A stretch of 64,000 bases of DNA, taken from NCBI RefSeq assembly GCF_003627815.1, contig NZ_CP032698.1:1302001-1366000 (forward strand), given 5' to 3'. Source of the DNA: Streptomyces hundungensis. Its GTDB lineage: Bacteria > Actinomycetota > Actinomycetes > Streptomycetales > Streptomycetaceae. Below are positions 9,162-17,978 of this stretch, piece by piece. Numbering within the stretch: position 1 is the stretch's first letter; each line of letters starts with the position of its first letter. A program made the translations under genes and the position numbers. The notes under the pieces are model-generated. The model saw only the letters and a program-made list of their open reading frames with translations. It was not told where the DNA came from and searched no databases.

Positions 9162-9536
9162 TGAACCCCCGTGTTGAAAGATGCTGACCACTGGCGCATG
9201 AAGGTGGTCGTGAATTCCGCAGAGCAGGCTATCCAGGCCCATCGCGAGTCGATAGGGGCCATCCACTCCTTGGGACAGCCTGGGCCGGGGTCGCCGAGCG
9301 GGCCTGCCCAAGGGGGCGCATCCAGATCATTCCAGCTGGCATATGCACGCTAATCATCGATCACGGAATCTGGCTGGTTTTCGCCGTAGCAGGCGAAGAC
9401 GGCACCTCAAGCGGATCGATTAGGTCCGGTTATCGCCGCGTCATCGGGCGGCGAGGATGCTTCGAGGATGGGGTGAGGACAGCGGAAGTGAGGGTCGGGG
9501 CGTTGGTTCCGTGGGATCCGTAGAGAGGCGGTTGGC
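9162..9536. promoter_or_regulatory. Divergent control region with three 11-bp-phased SARP-like repeats
   Basis: This 375 bp gap separates the SARP gene from the leuA paralogue. CGAGGATG occurs at 9452-9459 and 9463-9470, and TGAGGACA at 9474-9481, each starting 11 bp after the last. SARP proteins of the DnrI/ActII-ORF4 type bind heptamer direct repeats at 11-bp or 22-bp spacing, so this is a credible operator about 55 bp upstream of the leuA start. The rest of the region holds no gene. Confidence 0.55.
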
Positions 9537-11321
9537 GTGTCCGAGACTATGGCGAATCTGGTGGGCGGGGTGCGGGCACCGGAGGGGCCGCGGCGCGAGG
9601 GGCAGCCGTGGTGGAACGCCCAGCGGGCCTCGTCGATGCCGATCCACCGGTACGAGCGCGCGGCGGATCGGGTGCCGGCCGGCTCCGGGGCCCGGGGCTG
9701 GCCCGAACGGGAGATCAGCCATGCGCCGCTGTGGGCCTCGGTGGACCTGCGGGACGGCAACCAGGCGCTGGCCGTGCCGATGGACGCCGGTCGCAAGGGG
9801 CGGATGTTCGATCTGCTGGTGGGCATGGGCTTCAAGGAGATCGAGGTCGGCTATCCGGCGGCCAGCCGGGCGGAGTTCGACTTCGTACGGGAGCTGATCG
9901 AGCAGGACCGGGTGCCCGACGACGTGACGATCGTGGTGTTCACCCCGGCCCGCCCGGAGCTGATCGAGCGGACCTTCGAGGCGTTGCGCGGCGCCCGGCA
10001 GGCCGTGGTGCACCTCTGCCTGGCGACGGCGTGCCTGTGGCGCGAGACGGTCTTCCACCTGTCGGCCGACGAGATGCGGGACTTCACCCTGCGGGCCGTG
10101 GACAAGGTGGCACGGCTCGGGGAGACCATGCCGGGCACGCGGCTGCGGTACGAGTTCTCCCCCGAGACGTTCAACGTCACCGAGCCGGAGTACGCACTCG
10201 ACTTGTGCAATGCGGTGCTGACGCACTGGGACGCCACTCCCGACCGGCCGGTCACCCTCAATCTGCCGACCACCGTGGAGATGGACACGCCCAACATCTT
10301 CGCCGACCAGATCGAGTGGATGCACCGCAATCTGGACCGCCGGGACTCCGTGATCCTCTCCGTGCACCCCCACAACGACCGCGGCACCGCCGTGGCCTCG
10401 GCCGAACTGGCCCTGATGGCGGGTGCCGACCGCATCGAGGGCACCCTGTTCGGCAACGGCGAGCGCACCGGGAACGTCTGCCTGGCGACCCTGGCGATGA
10501 ACCTCTTCAGCCACGGCATCGACCCCCAGCTCGACTTCTCCGATATCGACACCGTGCGGCGCACGGTGGAGTCCTGCAACCAGATGCCGGTTCCCGCTCG
10601 CCACCCCTACGCCGGAGAGCTGGTCTACACGGCGTTCTCCGGCACCCACCAGGACGCCATCGCCAAGGGCCTGGCCGCCCTGGACGAGACGGCCCGCCGA
10701 CAGGGCACGGGCCCCGGCGCCCAGCGCTGGCAGGTCCCGTACCTCCCCATCGACCCGAGGGACGTCGGCCGCACCTACGAGTCCGTCGTGCGCGTCAACT
10801 CCCAGTCGGGCAAGGGCGGTATAGCCCAGATCCTCAAGGCCGACCACCACCTCGACCTGCCGCGCGAGCTGCGCGTCGACTTCGCCCGCACCGTCCAGCA
10901 GATCACCGACGACCTCGGCCAGGAACTCACCTCGCAGGACCTGTGGAAGGCCTTCGCGGAGACCTACCTCGAGCCGCGCCCCTGGCTGCTGCTCAAGGAA
11001 TGCCGTCAGGAGGAGGCCGCCGCCGGAGCCGTCACCCTGCGCCTCACCCTCGCCGACGCCGACGGGCGCGAAGTCGACACCACCGGGACCGGCGCGACGG
11101 CTCAGGACGCCGCCGCCGACGCACTGACCCGGGCCGGCCACCCCGTGACGCTCCTGCACCAGCACAGCCACCCCCACCCCGATCACGGCACCGTCGCCTA
11201 CACCCACCTCACACACGAGAACACCGCCACGCACGGCGCCGCGCTGCACCACGACCCCGCGACCGCCGCCACCGCCGCCGTCCTCAACGCGGTCAACCGC
11301 AACCACGCCGCCGCCTCCTGA
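9537..11321 (+). CDS. 2-isopropylmalate synthase paralogue (LeuA-like), copy 1
   Basis: A 594 aa DRE-TIM metallolyase that should condense acetyl-CoA with a 2-oxo acid. The catalytic barrel (about 60-370) keeps ASVDLRDGNQAL near the N-terminus, the metal-binding HPHNDRG and the loop GNGERTGN. The C-terminal third is a LeuA dimer/regulatory-type domain ending in a His-rich tail. The substrate-pocket stretch reads VHLCLATACLWR, where primary-metabolism LeuA proteins read like VHLYNATAPTFR. The second copy in this window shares the CLWR change, so both may use a different oxo acid (inference). The GTG start follows a GAGAGG site. The gene leads an operon with the stand-alone A protein 64 nt downstream. 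Confidence 0.9.
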   Translation: MSETMANLVGGVRAPEGPRREGQPWWNAQRASSMPIHRYERAADRVPAGSGARGWPEREISHAPLWASVDLRDGNQALAVPMDAGRKGRMFDLLVGMGFKEIEVGYPAASRAEFDFVRELIEQDRVPDDVTIVVFTPARPELIERTFEALRGARQAVVHLCLATACLWRETVFHLSADEMRDFTLRAVDKVARLGETMPGTRLRYEFSPETFNVTEPEYALDLCNAVLTHWDATPDRPVTLNLPTTVEMDTPNIFADQIEWMHRNLDRRDSVILSVHPHNDRGTAVASAELALMAGADRIEGTLFGNGERTGNVCLATLAMNLFSHGIDPQLDFSDIDTVRRTVESCNQMPVPARHPYAGELVYTAFSGTHQDAIAKGLAALDETARRQGTGPGAQRWQVPYLPIDPRDVGRTYESVVRVNSQSGKGGIAQILKADHHLDLPRELRVDFARTVQQITDDLGQELTSQDLWKAFAETYLEPRPWLLLKECRQEEAAAGAVTLRLTLADADGREVDTTGTGATAQDAAADALTRAGHPVTLLHQHSHPHPDHGTVAYTHLTHENTATHGAALHHDPATAATAAVLNAVNRNHAAAS

Positions 11322-11385
11322 CCGGCGAGCTCGGCTTCCCGCGCCTGCCCCGCGCATCCCCCAAGGTCCAAGGAGTGACGGCCAC

Positions 11386-12975
11386 ATGGCCCTGATCGGC
11401 AACCGCGTCCCGCTGCCCGCCGAACGCCTCGCCCACCGAGTCTTCGAGGAACACGCCAGGACACATCCGGAGCGACTCGCCCTGACGTGTGGCGAGGAAC
11501 GACTCACCTACGGCGAGTTGAACGCCCGCGCGAACCGGCTCGCACACCATTTGACGGCACAGGGCATCACCCGCGGCGCGATCGTCGGGGTGTGCGTCGA
11601 CCGGTCCCCCGAGCTCGTGTCCAGCATCCTGGCCGTCCTCAAGGCCGGTGCCACCTACGTGCCGCTCGACCCCACGTACCCCGCGGAGCGGTTGCGGCTC
11701 ATGCTGTCCCAACTCCCGCAGATGACCGCGGTGTTGGCGGCGAACGACACGCTCTCCCTGGTGGAGGGGTGCCACGGCGCCATCGTCGACGTGAACGACC
11801 CGGAGCTCCGCCTGGAGTCGCGCCCCGCCACGGATCCCGAGGTCGAGATCGGCCCGGACGACCTCTGCTACGTGGTCTTCACCTCCGGATCGACCGGCAC
11901 GCCGAAGGCCACGGCGGTGCGGCACGAGGGCTGGTACAACCTCCTCAACTGGCTGCGCCTGGAGTACGAACTGGACCACGAATCCAGCAACATGCTCCTC
12001 AGTTCGTTCGGCTTCGACATCAGTCAGCGCAGCATCATGGCTCCCCTGTTCGTGGGGGCCGCCCTGCACCTGCTGCCCAGCCGCAGCTTCGACATCAGTC
12101 TGGCCTACCGCCTCATCGGGGAGCTCGGCGTCCGGACCCTCCACTGTGCGCCCAGCACCCTGTATCTGCTGGTGGACAGGGAGATGGACCGTGGCACGGA
12201 CGTCCTGACCGGCCTGCACTACGTCTTCATCGGCGGCGAACCGATGTCGGCGGCGCGGGTGGCCGACTGGGCCACCCGCGAGGGCAACGGGTGTGTGCTG
12301 CTGCACCAGTACGGCGTCGCCGAGTGCACGGACGTCGCGTCGTCGCACCGCATGGTGGACTACCCGGGGTACGCGAACAGCCGTATGCCCGCCGGGCCTC
12401 CGGTGTACAACACCGAGATCCGGATCCTGGACGACACCCTGGAGGAGGTCGCCACCGGGGAGGTGGGAGAGATCTGCATCTCCGGCATGAGTGTCGGGGC
12501 CGGCTATCTCAACGCCGACCCCGAACGGCAGAGCACCTTCGTGACGACGGAGCGCGACGGCCGGCCGGTGCGGTTCTACCGGACCGGGGACCAGGGGTAT
12601 GCGACGCCGTCGGGGGAACTCGTCGTCGTCGGCCGGGTGGATCACCAGGTGAAGGTCCGGGGCATGCGGATCGACCTCGGCGATGTCGAACACGCCGTGC
12701 GCCGCCACAAGAAGGTGCGCGACGTCGTCGTCCTGCCCGTGTCCGACGGCGAGCAGGACGCCCGGCTCGTCGCCGTGGTGATCGCGGCGGCGGAGCCCGT
12801 CGACGAACGGTCGCTCCGCCAGGACCTGCTGGAGACGCTGCCGCGCAACATGGTGCCGCAGGAGTTCGTCGAGGTGTCGGCCTTTCCGCTCAACCCCAAC
12901 GGCAAGATCGACCGCAAGGCGCTGGCCGAAAGTGTGCGCTCCGGCGCCGTGGCCCAGGAAGGCCGCGCGCGTTAG
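11386..12975 (+). CDS. Stand-alone NRPS adenylation protein
   Basis: A 529 aa amino-acid-activating enzyme without a carrier domain. All adenylation motifs are present: LTYGELNARANRLA (A2 region), FTSGSTGTPKA (A3), FGFDIS (A4), the A5-like YGVAE, YRTGD (A7), VDHQVKVRGMRID (A8) and NPNGKIDRKAL with the A10 lysine. Reading the pocket by eye gives about D-I-R-H-F-G-Q-D-V, which matches no code I know, so the substrate is open. With no T domain it must load a carrier in trans; the small PCP at 20792-21019 is the best candidate. The ATG has AAGGAG upstream. The TAG stop lies inside the IS target duplication but is intact. Confidence 0.9.
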   Translation: MALIGNRVPLPAERLAHRVFEEHARTHPERLALTCGEERLTYGELNARANRLAHHLTAQGITRGAIVGVCVDRSPELVSSILAVLKAGATYVPLDPTYPAERLRLMLSQLPQMTAVLAANDTLSLVEGCHGAIVDVNDPELRLESRPATDPEVEIGPDDLCYVVFTSGSTGTPKATAVRHEGWYNLLNWLRLEYELDHESSNMLLSSFGFDISQRSIMAPLFVGAALHLLPSRSFDISLAYRLIGELGVRTLHCAPSTLYLLVDREMDRGTDVLTGLHYVFIGGEPMSAARVADWATREGNGCVLLHQYGVAECTDVASSHRMVDYPGYANSRMPAGPPVYNTEIRILDDTLEEVATGEVGEICISGMSVGAGYLNADPERQSTFVTTERDGRPVRFYRTGDQGYATPSGELVVVGRVDHQVKVRGMRIDLGDVEHAVRRHKKVRDVVVLPVSDGEQDARLVAVVIAAAEPVDERSLRQDLLETLPRNMVPQEFVEVSAFPLNPNGKIDRKALAESVRSGAVAQEGRAR

Positions 12976-14333
12976 TACTGCAATCACACTTGTGTGTGGT
13001 TGAGTTGGTGTATGGCTGAGCTCGGGGTGGGGTTGGTTGGGCAGTGGGACGGGGTGCTGGCGGGTTTACATGCCAGGTTCGCGTCGCGTTTCGTGAGGTC
13101 GGAGCCTCGTGCGCGGGCGCTTGCGTATATGCGAGGCCTGATCGCTCCATTGGAGCGGAAGAACGGCTGGACTCTGGCGGAACGGGCTGGTGACCGGCTG
13201 CCGATCGGGATGCAGCGGCTGTTGGGCGAGGCGGACTGGGACGCGGACGCAGTCCGTGACGATGTGCGGGACTACGTTGTGGAGACGATCGGTGACAAGG
13301 ACGGCGTCCTGATCGGGGACGACACTGGCTTCCTGAAGAAGGGTGTGCGCTCGGCCGGCGTCCAGCGGCAGTATTCCGGAACGGCTGGACGTACGGAAAA
13401 TTGCCAGGTCGGCACCTTTCTGGCCTACGCCTCGCCGAAAGGCCGGGCTCTGATCGACCGGGAGCTGTATGTGCCCGCCTCGTGGACGGACGACCGTGAG
13501 CGGTGCCGGGACGCGGGGATTCCGGACGAGGTGTTGTTCGCGACGAAGACGGAGCACTTCAAGGCCATGCTCCTTCGTGCGGTGGAGGCCGGCGTCCCGT
13601 TCGCGTGGGTCACCGCGGACGAGGCCTACGGACAGTCGAAATCCCTCAGGTGCTGGATGGAACAGCGGGCCATCAGCCATGTGATGTGCGTGAAGACCAG
13701 CGACACCGTCATCACCCGCGGCATGGGTGAACGCCGTGTCGACGACCTCGTCACCGGTCTCGCGCCGCAGGCGTGGAAGCGCCTGTCCGCCGGGAAGGGA
13801 TCCCATGGCGAGCGCATGTACCAGTGGGCGCGGATCCCGATCCGGATCTGGTGGGAGAACGGCCACGGCCACTGGGTCCTGGCCCGCCGGAGCCTCAAAG
13901 ACCCCACGGACCTCGCCTACTACGTCTGCTACGGCCCCGTCGCTACCCGGCTGAAAGACCTGGTCAGGGTGGCCGGCGCCCGCTGGGCAGTCGAAGAATG
14001 CTTCCAGACCGCGAAGGGCGAGTGCGGCCTGGACCACTACCAAGTCCGTCTCTACCACGCCTGGTACCGGCACATCACCCTGGCCATGGCCGCCCTCGCG
14101 GCCCTCACCGCCGTCCGCGCCTGCGAACTCTCAAAAGGGGAAACAGCGGTGGCCTGATACCGCTGTCCGTAGCGGAGATACGCCGCCTCATCGGCCACCT
14201 TCTCCACCCCGCCCACCTCACCATCCACCACCATCTGCACTGGTCACACTGGCGAAGACTCAGCCAGACACGTGCCCGCGACAGCCACTACAAACAACGC
14301 GGACACACCCCATAACTGTGATTGCGGTATTAG
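12972..14333 (+). mobile_element. IS701-type insertion sequence with TTAG target duplication
   Basis: The element spans 12976-14329 (1354 bp). Its ends are imperfect inverted repeats: TACTGCAATCACACT on the left against TACCGCAATCACAGT read inward from the right, 13 of 15 identical. It is flanked by direct repeats TTAG at 12972-12975 and 14330-14333. A 4-bp YTAR target is typical of IS701-family elements, and the transposase fits that family. The left TTAG contains the TAG stop of the adenylation gene, so the insertion left that protein unchanged but separated it from the antiporter gene, which would otherwise start about 67 bp after the stop. Confidence 0.92.
13012..14157 (+). CDS. IS701-family DDE transposase, apparently frameshifted near its C-terminus
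   Basis: A transposase of 381 aa from the ATG at 13012, starting MAELGVG. DDE-type landmarks include VLIGDDTGFLKKG, VTADEAYG and RWAVEECFQTAKGECGLDHY, with the catalytic acids expected in these stretches. The frame stops at 14157. The -1 frame continues to 14315 with a sequence typical of the end of these transposases (GLIPLSVAEIRRLIG, then SHYKQRGHTP). The switch lies near AAAAGGGG at 14133-14140, so either a programmed -1 shift or a point indel is involved. Codon 19 is TTA (13066-13068), so expression may depend on bldA. Confidence 0.85.
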   Translation: MAELGVGLVGQWDGVLAGLHARFASRFVRSEPRARALAYMRGLIAPLERKNGWTLAERAGDRLPIGMQRLLGEADWDADAVRDDVRDYVVETIGDKDGVLIGDDTGFLKKGVRSAGVQRQYSGTAGRTENCQVGTFLAYASPKGRALIDRELYVPASWTDDRERCRDAGIPDEVLFATKTEHFKAMLLRAVEAGVPFAWVTADEAYGQSKSLRCWMEQRAISHVMCVKTSDTVITRGMGERRVDDLVTGLAPQAWKRLSAGKGSHGERMYQWARIPIRIWWENGHGHWVLARRSLKDPTDLAYYVCYGPVATRLKDLVRVAGARWAVEECFQTAKGECGLDHYQVRLYHAWYRHITLAMAALAALTAVRACELSKGETAVA

Positions 14334-14399
14334 GCGTCCCCCCGCTTCCGCGGGATCGACGGCACATGCCCGCTCACCACTTCCGGGAGAGACGGAACG

Positions 14400-15737
14400 T
14401 TGACATCACATCCTCTGGCATCCGGGTCCATGGACGCAGTGACCGAACACGTCCTGGTCTCGCTGGCCGTGATCCTCGGCGCGGCCTACGTCTTCGCCCG
14501 GCTGGCCCGGCGCGTGCGCCAGCCGGTCGTCGTCGGAGAGATCATCGCCGGCATCGCCCTGGGCCCGAGCCTGCTCGGCCTGCTGCCCGGCAACCCGGTC
14601 GACGCGGTCTTCCCTCCGGAAGTCCGCCCCTACCTCCAGGTTCTGTCACAAGTGGGCCTGGTGCTCTTCATGTTCGGCATCGGCTACGAGTTCGACGGTT
14701 CTCATCTGCGGGGACACGGCCGTCAAGTGACCGTCGTCTCCCTCAGCTCGGTCGCCTTGCCGTTCGGCCTCGGTGCCGGGCTGCTCTGCGTCCTGCATCC
14801 CTGGCTCACCGACACGGACGCCACCGTGCCGGGCCGGCTCGTCCCGGCCCTCTTCCTGGGCGCGGCCATGTCCATCACCGCCTTCCCGGTCCTGGCGCGC
14901 ATCATCGCCGAGCGCGGTCTCCAGAAGGACCGGATCGGAGTCATGGCCGTCGCCTGCGCGGCCATCCAGGACTTCCTGGCATGGGTGGTGCTCGCCGTGG
15001 TCGTGGCCCTGGCGCAGAGCACGGGCGGCTGGCCGCTGGCGCGCATGGTGCTGGTCTCCGTGGGGCTGCTGCTGTTCCTGTGGTACGCCGTGCGGCCGGG
15101 CCTGATGTGGCTCTTCGCGCCGGGCCGCCCGTGGTCCAATCGCGCGCTCATCCACGCCGTACTGGTCGTGGGTCTCCTGCTCTGCGCCTGGGCCACTCAG
15201 GCGCTGGGACTGCACGCGGTGTTCGGGGCCTTCGCCTTCGGCGTGATCGTCCCGCGCGCCACCATCGACAGCACGGCTCCCGAGGTTCCCGAACGCATCG
15301 AACAGACCAGTCTCTTCCTGCTGCCGGTGTTCTTCATGGTGACCGGCCTGTCGGTGAACCTCAAGGCGCTCGGCGGGCAGGGCCTGCTCATCCTGGCGGC
15401 GGTGCTCGTCACGGCCTGCTTCGGCAAGTTCGCGGGCGCGGCCGGCGCGGCGCGACTGACCGGCGCGACCGGCTCGGAGGCGGCCGCCCTCGGTGTGCTG
15501 CTCAATGCCCGCGGGCTCACCGAACTGGTGATCCTCAACGTCGGTCTGTCGCTGGGTGTTCTGGACAGCCGCCTGTTCACGGCCATGGTCGTGATGGCGG
15601 TGGCCACCACGGTCATGACCGGTCCGCTGCTCGATCGCTTCCACCGTGCCGCGCCGCCGCGTCCGGTGCCGGATGACAGTGCGGAGCAACGGCGCACGGG
15701 GCAGGACCTGGTGACGGTTCGCAAGGAGACGTCGTAA
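14400..15737 (+). CDS. Cation:proton antiporter, CPA2 family
   Basis: A membrane antiporter of 445 aa with about 12 hydrophobic segments. The family fold is shown by VVGEIIAGIALGPSLLG near residue 50, VLFMFGIGYEFD near 90, and the discontinuous-helix region with AIQDFLAW near 195. The last 35 residues are polar and cytoplasmic. The TTG at 14400 has GGGAGAG about eight bases upstream; an ATG at 14430 is an alternative. Before the IS insertion it would have followed the stand-alone A gene closely. Such antiporters recur in peptide antibiotic clusters, where they are thought to support export or ion balance. A strong terminator lies just downstream. Confidence 0.88.
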   Translation: MTSHPLASGSMDAVTEHVLVSLAVILGAAYVFARLARRVRQPVVVGEIIAGIALGPSLLGLLPGNPVDAVFPPEVRPYLQVLSQVGLVLFMFGIGYEFDGSHLRGHGRQVTVVSLSSVALPFGLGAGLLCVLHPWLTDTDATVPGRLVPALFLGAAMSITAFPVLARIIAERGLQKDRIGVMAVACAAIQDFLAWVVLAVVVALAQSTGGWPLARMVLVSVGLLLFLWYAVRPGLMWLFAPGRPWSNRALIHAVLVVGLLLCAWATQALGLHAVFGAFAFGVIVPRATIDSTAPEVPERIEQTSLFLLPVFFMVTGLSVNLKALGGQGLLILAAVLVTACFGKFAGAAGAARLTGATGSEAAALGVLLNARGLTELVILNVGLSLGVLDSRLFTAMVVMAVATTVMTGPLLDRFHRAAPPRPVPDDSAEQRRTGQDLVTVRKETS

Positions 15738-15751
15738 CGTCCGCGCGACGC

Positions 15752-15795
15752 GACAGGGTGCGCCCCGTGGAAACACCCACGTGGCGCACCCTGTC
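15752..15795. terminator. Hairpin terminator between convergent genes
   Basis: GACAGGGTGCGCC (15752-15764) pairs perfectly with GGCGCACCCTGTC (15783-15795). It lies between the antiporter stop and the EamA stop, so it can serve both strands. There is no clear U tract, as is usual in Streptomyces. Confidence 0.8.
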
Positions 15796-15813
15796 GTCGA
15801 CCTGGCTCCCGGG

Positions 15814-16878
15814 TCAGCGCGTCGCGGGACCCGCTTCCCGTACCGATGTCGCGCCGGGCTGCTGCGCCGGGGTGTCGTCCGGTGTCCGCGCGGCGACGCC
15901 CGCGGGCAGCTCGGACTCCTCCGGCGCGTCACCCGGAACCGGCTGCTCGACGCCGACGGGTTCGGTGGCGGCGGGTTCGGTGGCGGGTTTGCGTCCCGTG
16001 ATGACGGCGAGGAGCGCGCCGCCCACCATGATCACGGCGGCCGCTCCCTGGGACCAGGTGAAGGATTCACCGAGGGAGATGAACGAGAAGATCGTGCCGA
16101 AGAGCGGAACGGCGAACATCATGACCGAGGCCGCGGACGCGCCGACGTCCCGGATGCCCCGCACGTACAGGATGTAGGCCACGGCGGTGGGGCCGATCGC
16201 GAGGTAGACGGCGTTGATCCAGAACCCGGTCGACAGGGAACCCCAGTCGACGTCGCCGAAGTGCGGGGTGGCCATGGCGCCGAGGGCGATCGAGCCGGCG
16301 ACCGTGGAGTACGTGACGGCCTGCACGGGGTCCATGCCCGCCACCAGACGGCGGTTGAGCAGGGTGTAGGTGGACCACACGGCGGCGCCGACGAGGAAGA
16401 TCGTGTCGCCCATCAGCCGGGTCGAGCCCGGGGCTCCGTGCGCGTTGGTGGTGAAGAAGAACAGGGCGGCGCCGCCGACGCCGAGGACAAGCCCCATGAC
16501 GCGGGCCGGCCTGGCCGTCTCGCGGTGCGTCAGGATGAGGACGACCGCGGTGATGACGGGAGTGAGCGCGGGGAAGATGACGCTGCCGTCACTGGCGGGG
16601 GCCAGCGTGACGCCCCAGAAGAACAGCGAGTTGTAGCCACAGACCCCTATCAGTCCGGCGACGCACGCGCCCACGATGTCCTTGAGCTTCGGGGACTGCT
16701 GCGGCCGCCGGAAGAACGTGATGACCAGAAGGACGATGGCCCCTCCACCGAAGCGGAACAGGACGGCTATCGCATGGGGTACGTGCTCGGTGGCGTACTT
16801 GGAGGAGGGAAAGGCGCTGCCCCAGAGGATCATGGTGAACAGCAGCCAGCCGAAGGCACCTAGGGGCTTGGTCTTCAT
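15814..16878 (-). CDS. EamA/DMT-family transporter
   Basis: A drug/metabolite transporter of 354 aa with about ten transmembrane helices in two EamA halves (about 8-150 and 160-300). Characteristic stretches are LWGSAFPSSKYA in helix 1, FRFGGGAIVLL, LAPASDGSVIFPALTPV and the second-half ending AVIMVGGALLAVITG. The C-terminal 55 residues are Pro/Glu/Ala-rich and probably disordered. Members export amino acids or small metabolites, so in this cluster it may export a precursor amino acid or a product (inference). The ribosome site is weak, and ATG codons a few bases upstream in another frame make the start slightly uncertain. Confidence 0.87.
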   Translation of the reverse strand: MKTKPLGAFGWLLFTMILWGSAFPSSKYATEHVPHAIAVLFRFGGGAIVLLVITFFRRPQQSPKLKDIVGACVAGLIGVCGYNSLFFWGVTLAPASDGSVIFPALTPVITAVVLILTHRETARPARVMGLVLGVGGAALFFFTTNAHGAPGSTRLMGDTIFLVGAAVWSTYTLLNRRLVAGMDPVQAVTYSTVAGSIALGAMATPHFGDVDWGSLSTGFWINAVYLAIGPTAVAYILYVRGIRDVGASAASVMMFAVPLFGTIFSFISLGESFTWSQGAAAVIMVGGALLAVITGRKPATEPAATEPVGVEQPVPGDAPEESELPAGVAARTPDDTPAQQPGATSVREAGPATR

Positions 16879-16963
16879 CGCGCATCACACTCATTCGTCT
16901 TTCGCTGCCGCTGGGCAAAGGTCGGGACGTTCTCGGTCGGTGGGGCTTGTGGAACGGGAGGTC

Positions 16964-16996
16964 GGGGCCGGCGGCGCGGGGGTCGCCGCCGGCCCC
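16964..16996 (-). terminator. Hairpin after the type II thioesterase gene
   Basis: GGGGCCGGCGGCG (16964-16976) pairs perfectly with CGCCGCCGGCCCC (16984-16996), eight bases past the stop of the minus-strand thioesterase. It probably ends that transcript before the EamA gene. Confidence 0.7.
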
Positions 16997-17003
16997 GGTC
17001 CCG

Positions 17004-17756
17004 TCACGCTGTCCGCAGCGCCTCGACGATGGCGCGGTGCACGACGGACGCGTGCGTGAAGAGGGCGAAGTGGCCACCCTCCAGCGGATGGAGGGCGAAT
17101 TCGCTGGTGGTCTGCTGTTCCCAGGCGGCCAGTTGGGCCGTCGTCGCCCGGTCGTCGTCGCTCGCCGCGAACACGGAGATCGGCAGGTCGAGCGGCGGCT
17201 CGGGGGTGTAGGTGTACTCCTCGCTGACGGCGAAGTCGGCGGTGAGCAGCGGATGCAGCATGCGCAGCATGGCCGGGTCGTTGACGACCCAGTCGGGCGT
17301 GCCGCCGTGCCGGCGGAGCACGTCCGCCAGCTCGTCCAGGGTCAGCTCACCGAGCCGCGAGGAGCGCTCCGCGACCTGGGGTGCGCGGCGCCCGGCTATG
17401 AAGAGGTGGACCGGCTGGGATGCGCCGATCCTGCGCAGCTCCCGGCACAGTTCGAAGGCGCAGATCGCTCCGGTGCTGTGCCCGAGCACGGCGTAGGGGC
17501 CTTCGACGGTCGTCGCGATGTCCCGTGCGAGCGCGGAGACGAGGGGCCCGACCTCGCTGAACGGCGTTTCCCGGCGGCGGGTTTCACGCCCCGGCGGCTG
17601 GACCGGGCACACGCCGATCCAGTCGGGCAGGTCCGCACCCCAGGCCCGGTAGGCCGAGGCGCCCGCGCCCGAGTGCGGCAGGCAGAGCAGCCTGACGTCC
17701 GCCGTGTCGGCCGGACCGAAGGGCAGCCAGGGGGTTGTGGTGCTGTGCATGCGCAT
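17004..17756 (-). CDS. Type II thioesterase, copy 1
   Basis: An alpha/beta hydrolase of 250 aa that removes wrongly loaded acyl groups from carrier domains. It starts MRMHSTTTPWLP at 17756, preceded by GAGGAAAG; the frame stays open further upstream but without a better start. The early LLCLPHSGAGASAYRAW is the usual TEII signature. The nucleophile elbow is GHSTG, where most TEII proteins have GHSFG. The catalytic His lies in LEGGHFALF near the end. It is one of three TEII-like proteins in the cluster, and this copy stands apart between the EamA gene and the Lrp-type regulator. Confidence 0.9.
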   Translation of the reverse strand: MRMHSTTTPWLPFGPADTADVRLLCLPHSGAGASAYRAWGADLPDWIGVCPVQPPGRETRRRETPFSEVGPLVSALARDIATTVEGPYAVLGHSTGAICAFELCRELRRIGASQPVHLFIAGRRAPQVAERSSRLGELTLDELADVLRRHGGTPDWVVNDPAMLRMLHPLLTADFAVSEEYTYTPEPPLDLPISVFAASDDDRATTAQLAAWEQQTTSEFALHPLEGGHFALFTHASVVHRAIVEALRTA

Positions 17757-17978
17757 GGGCTTCTTTCCTCGCGTGTGTACGTGGGGGCACGCCCAGGACT
17801 CGATGAAGTGGGGCGCGGCCGGCTCGGCGGGTGACCGGTCAGGCGGGGGACGTCCGCGACGGGCCACACTGTCCGTCGACACCGTGGTCCGTGGGTATTG
17901 CTGGCCGCTGGAAGGAGTGTGGCAAGGATTTCAGCTCCTCTGCAAGGACTCCGAAATAGCTTCGCTAGACTGGGAGTT

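Noticed and set aside
7239..9311. SARP gene starting at 9311
   Set aside because: The extra 50 residues lack family similarity, while the GTG at 9161 has a ribosome site and starts directly before the conserved winged-helix sequence.
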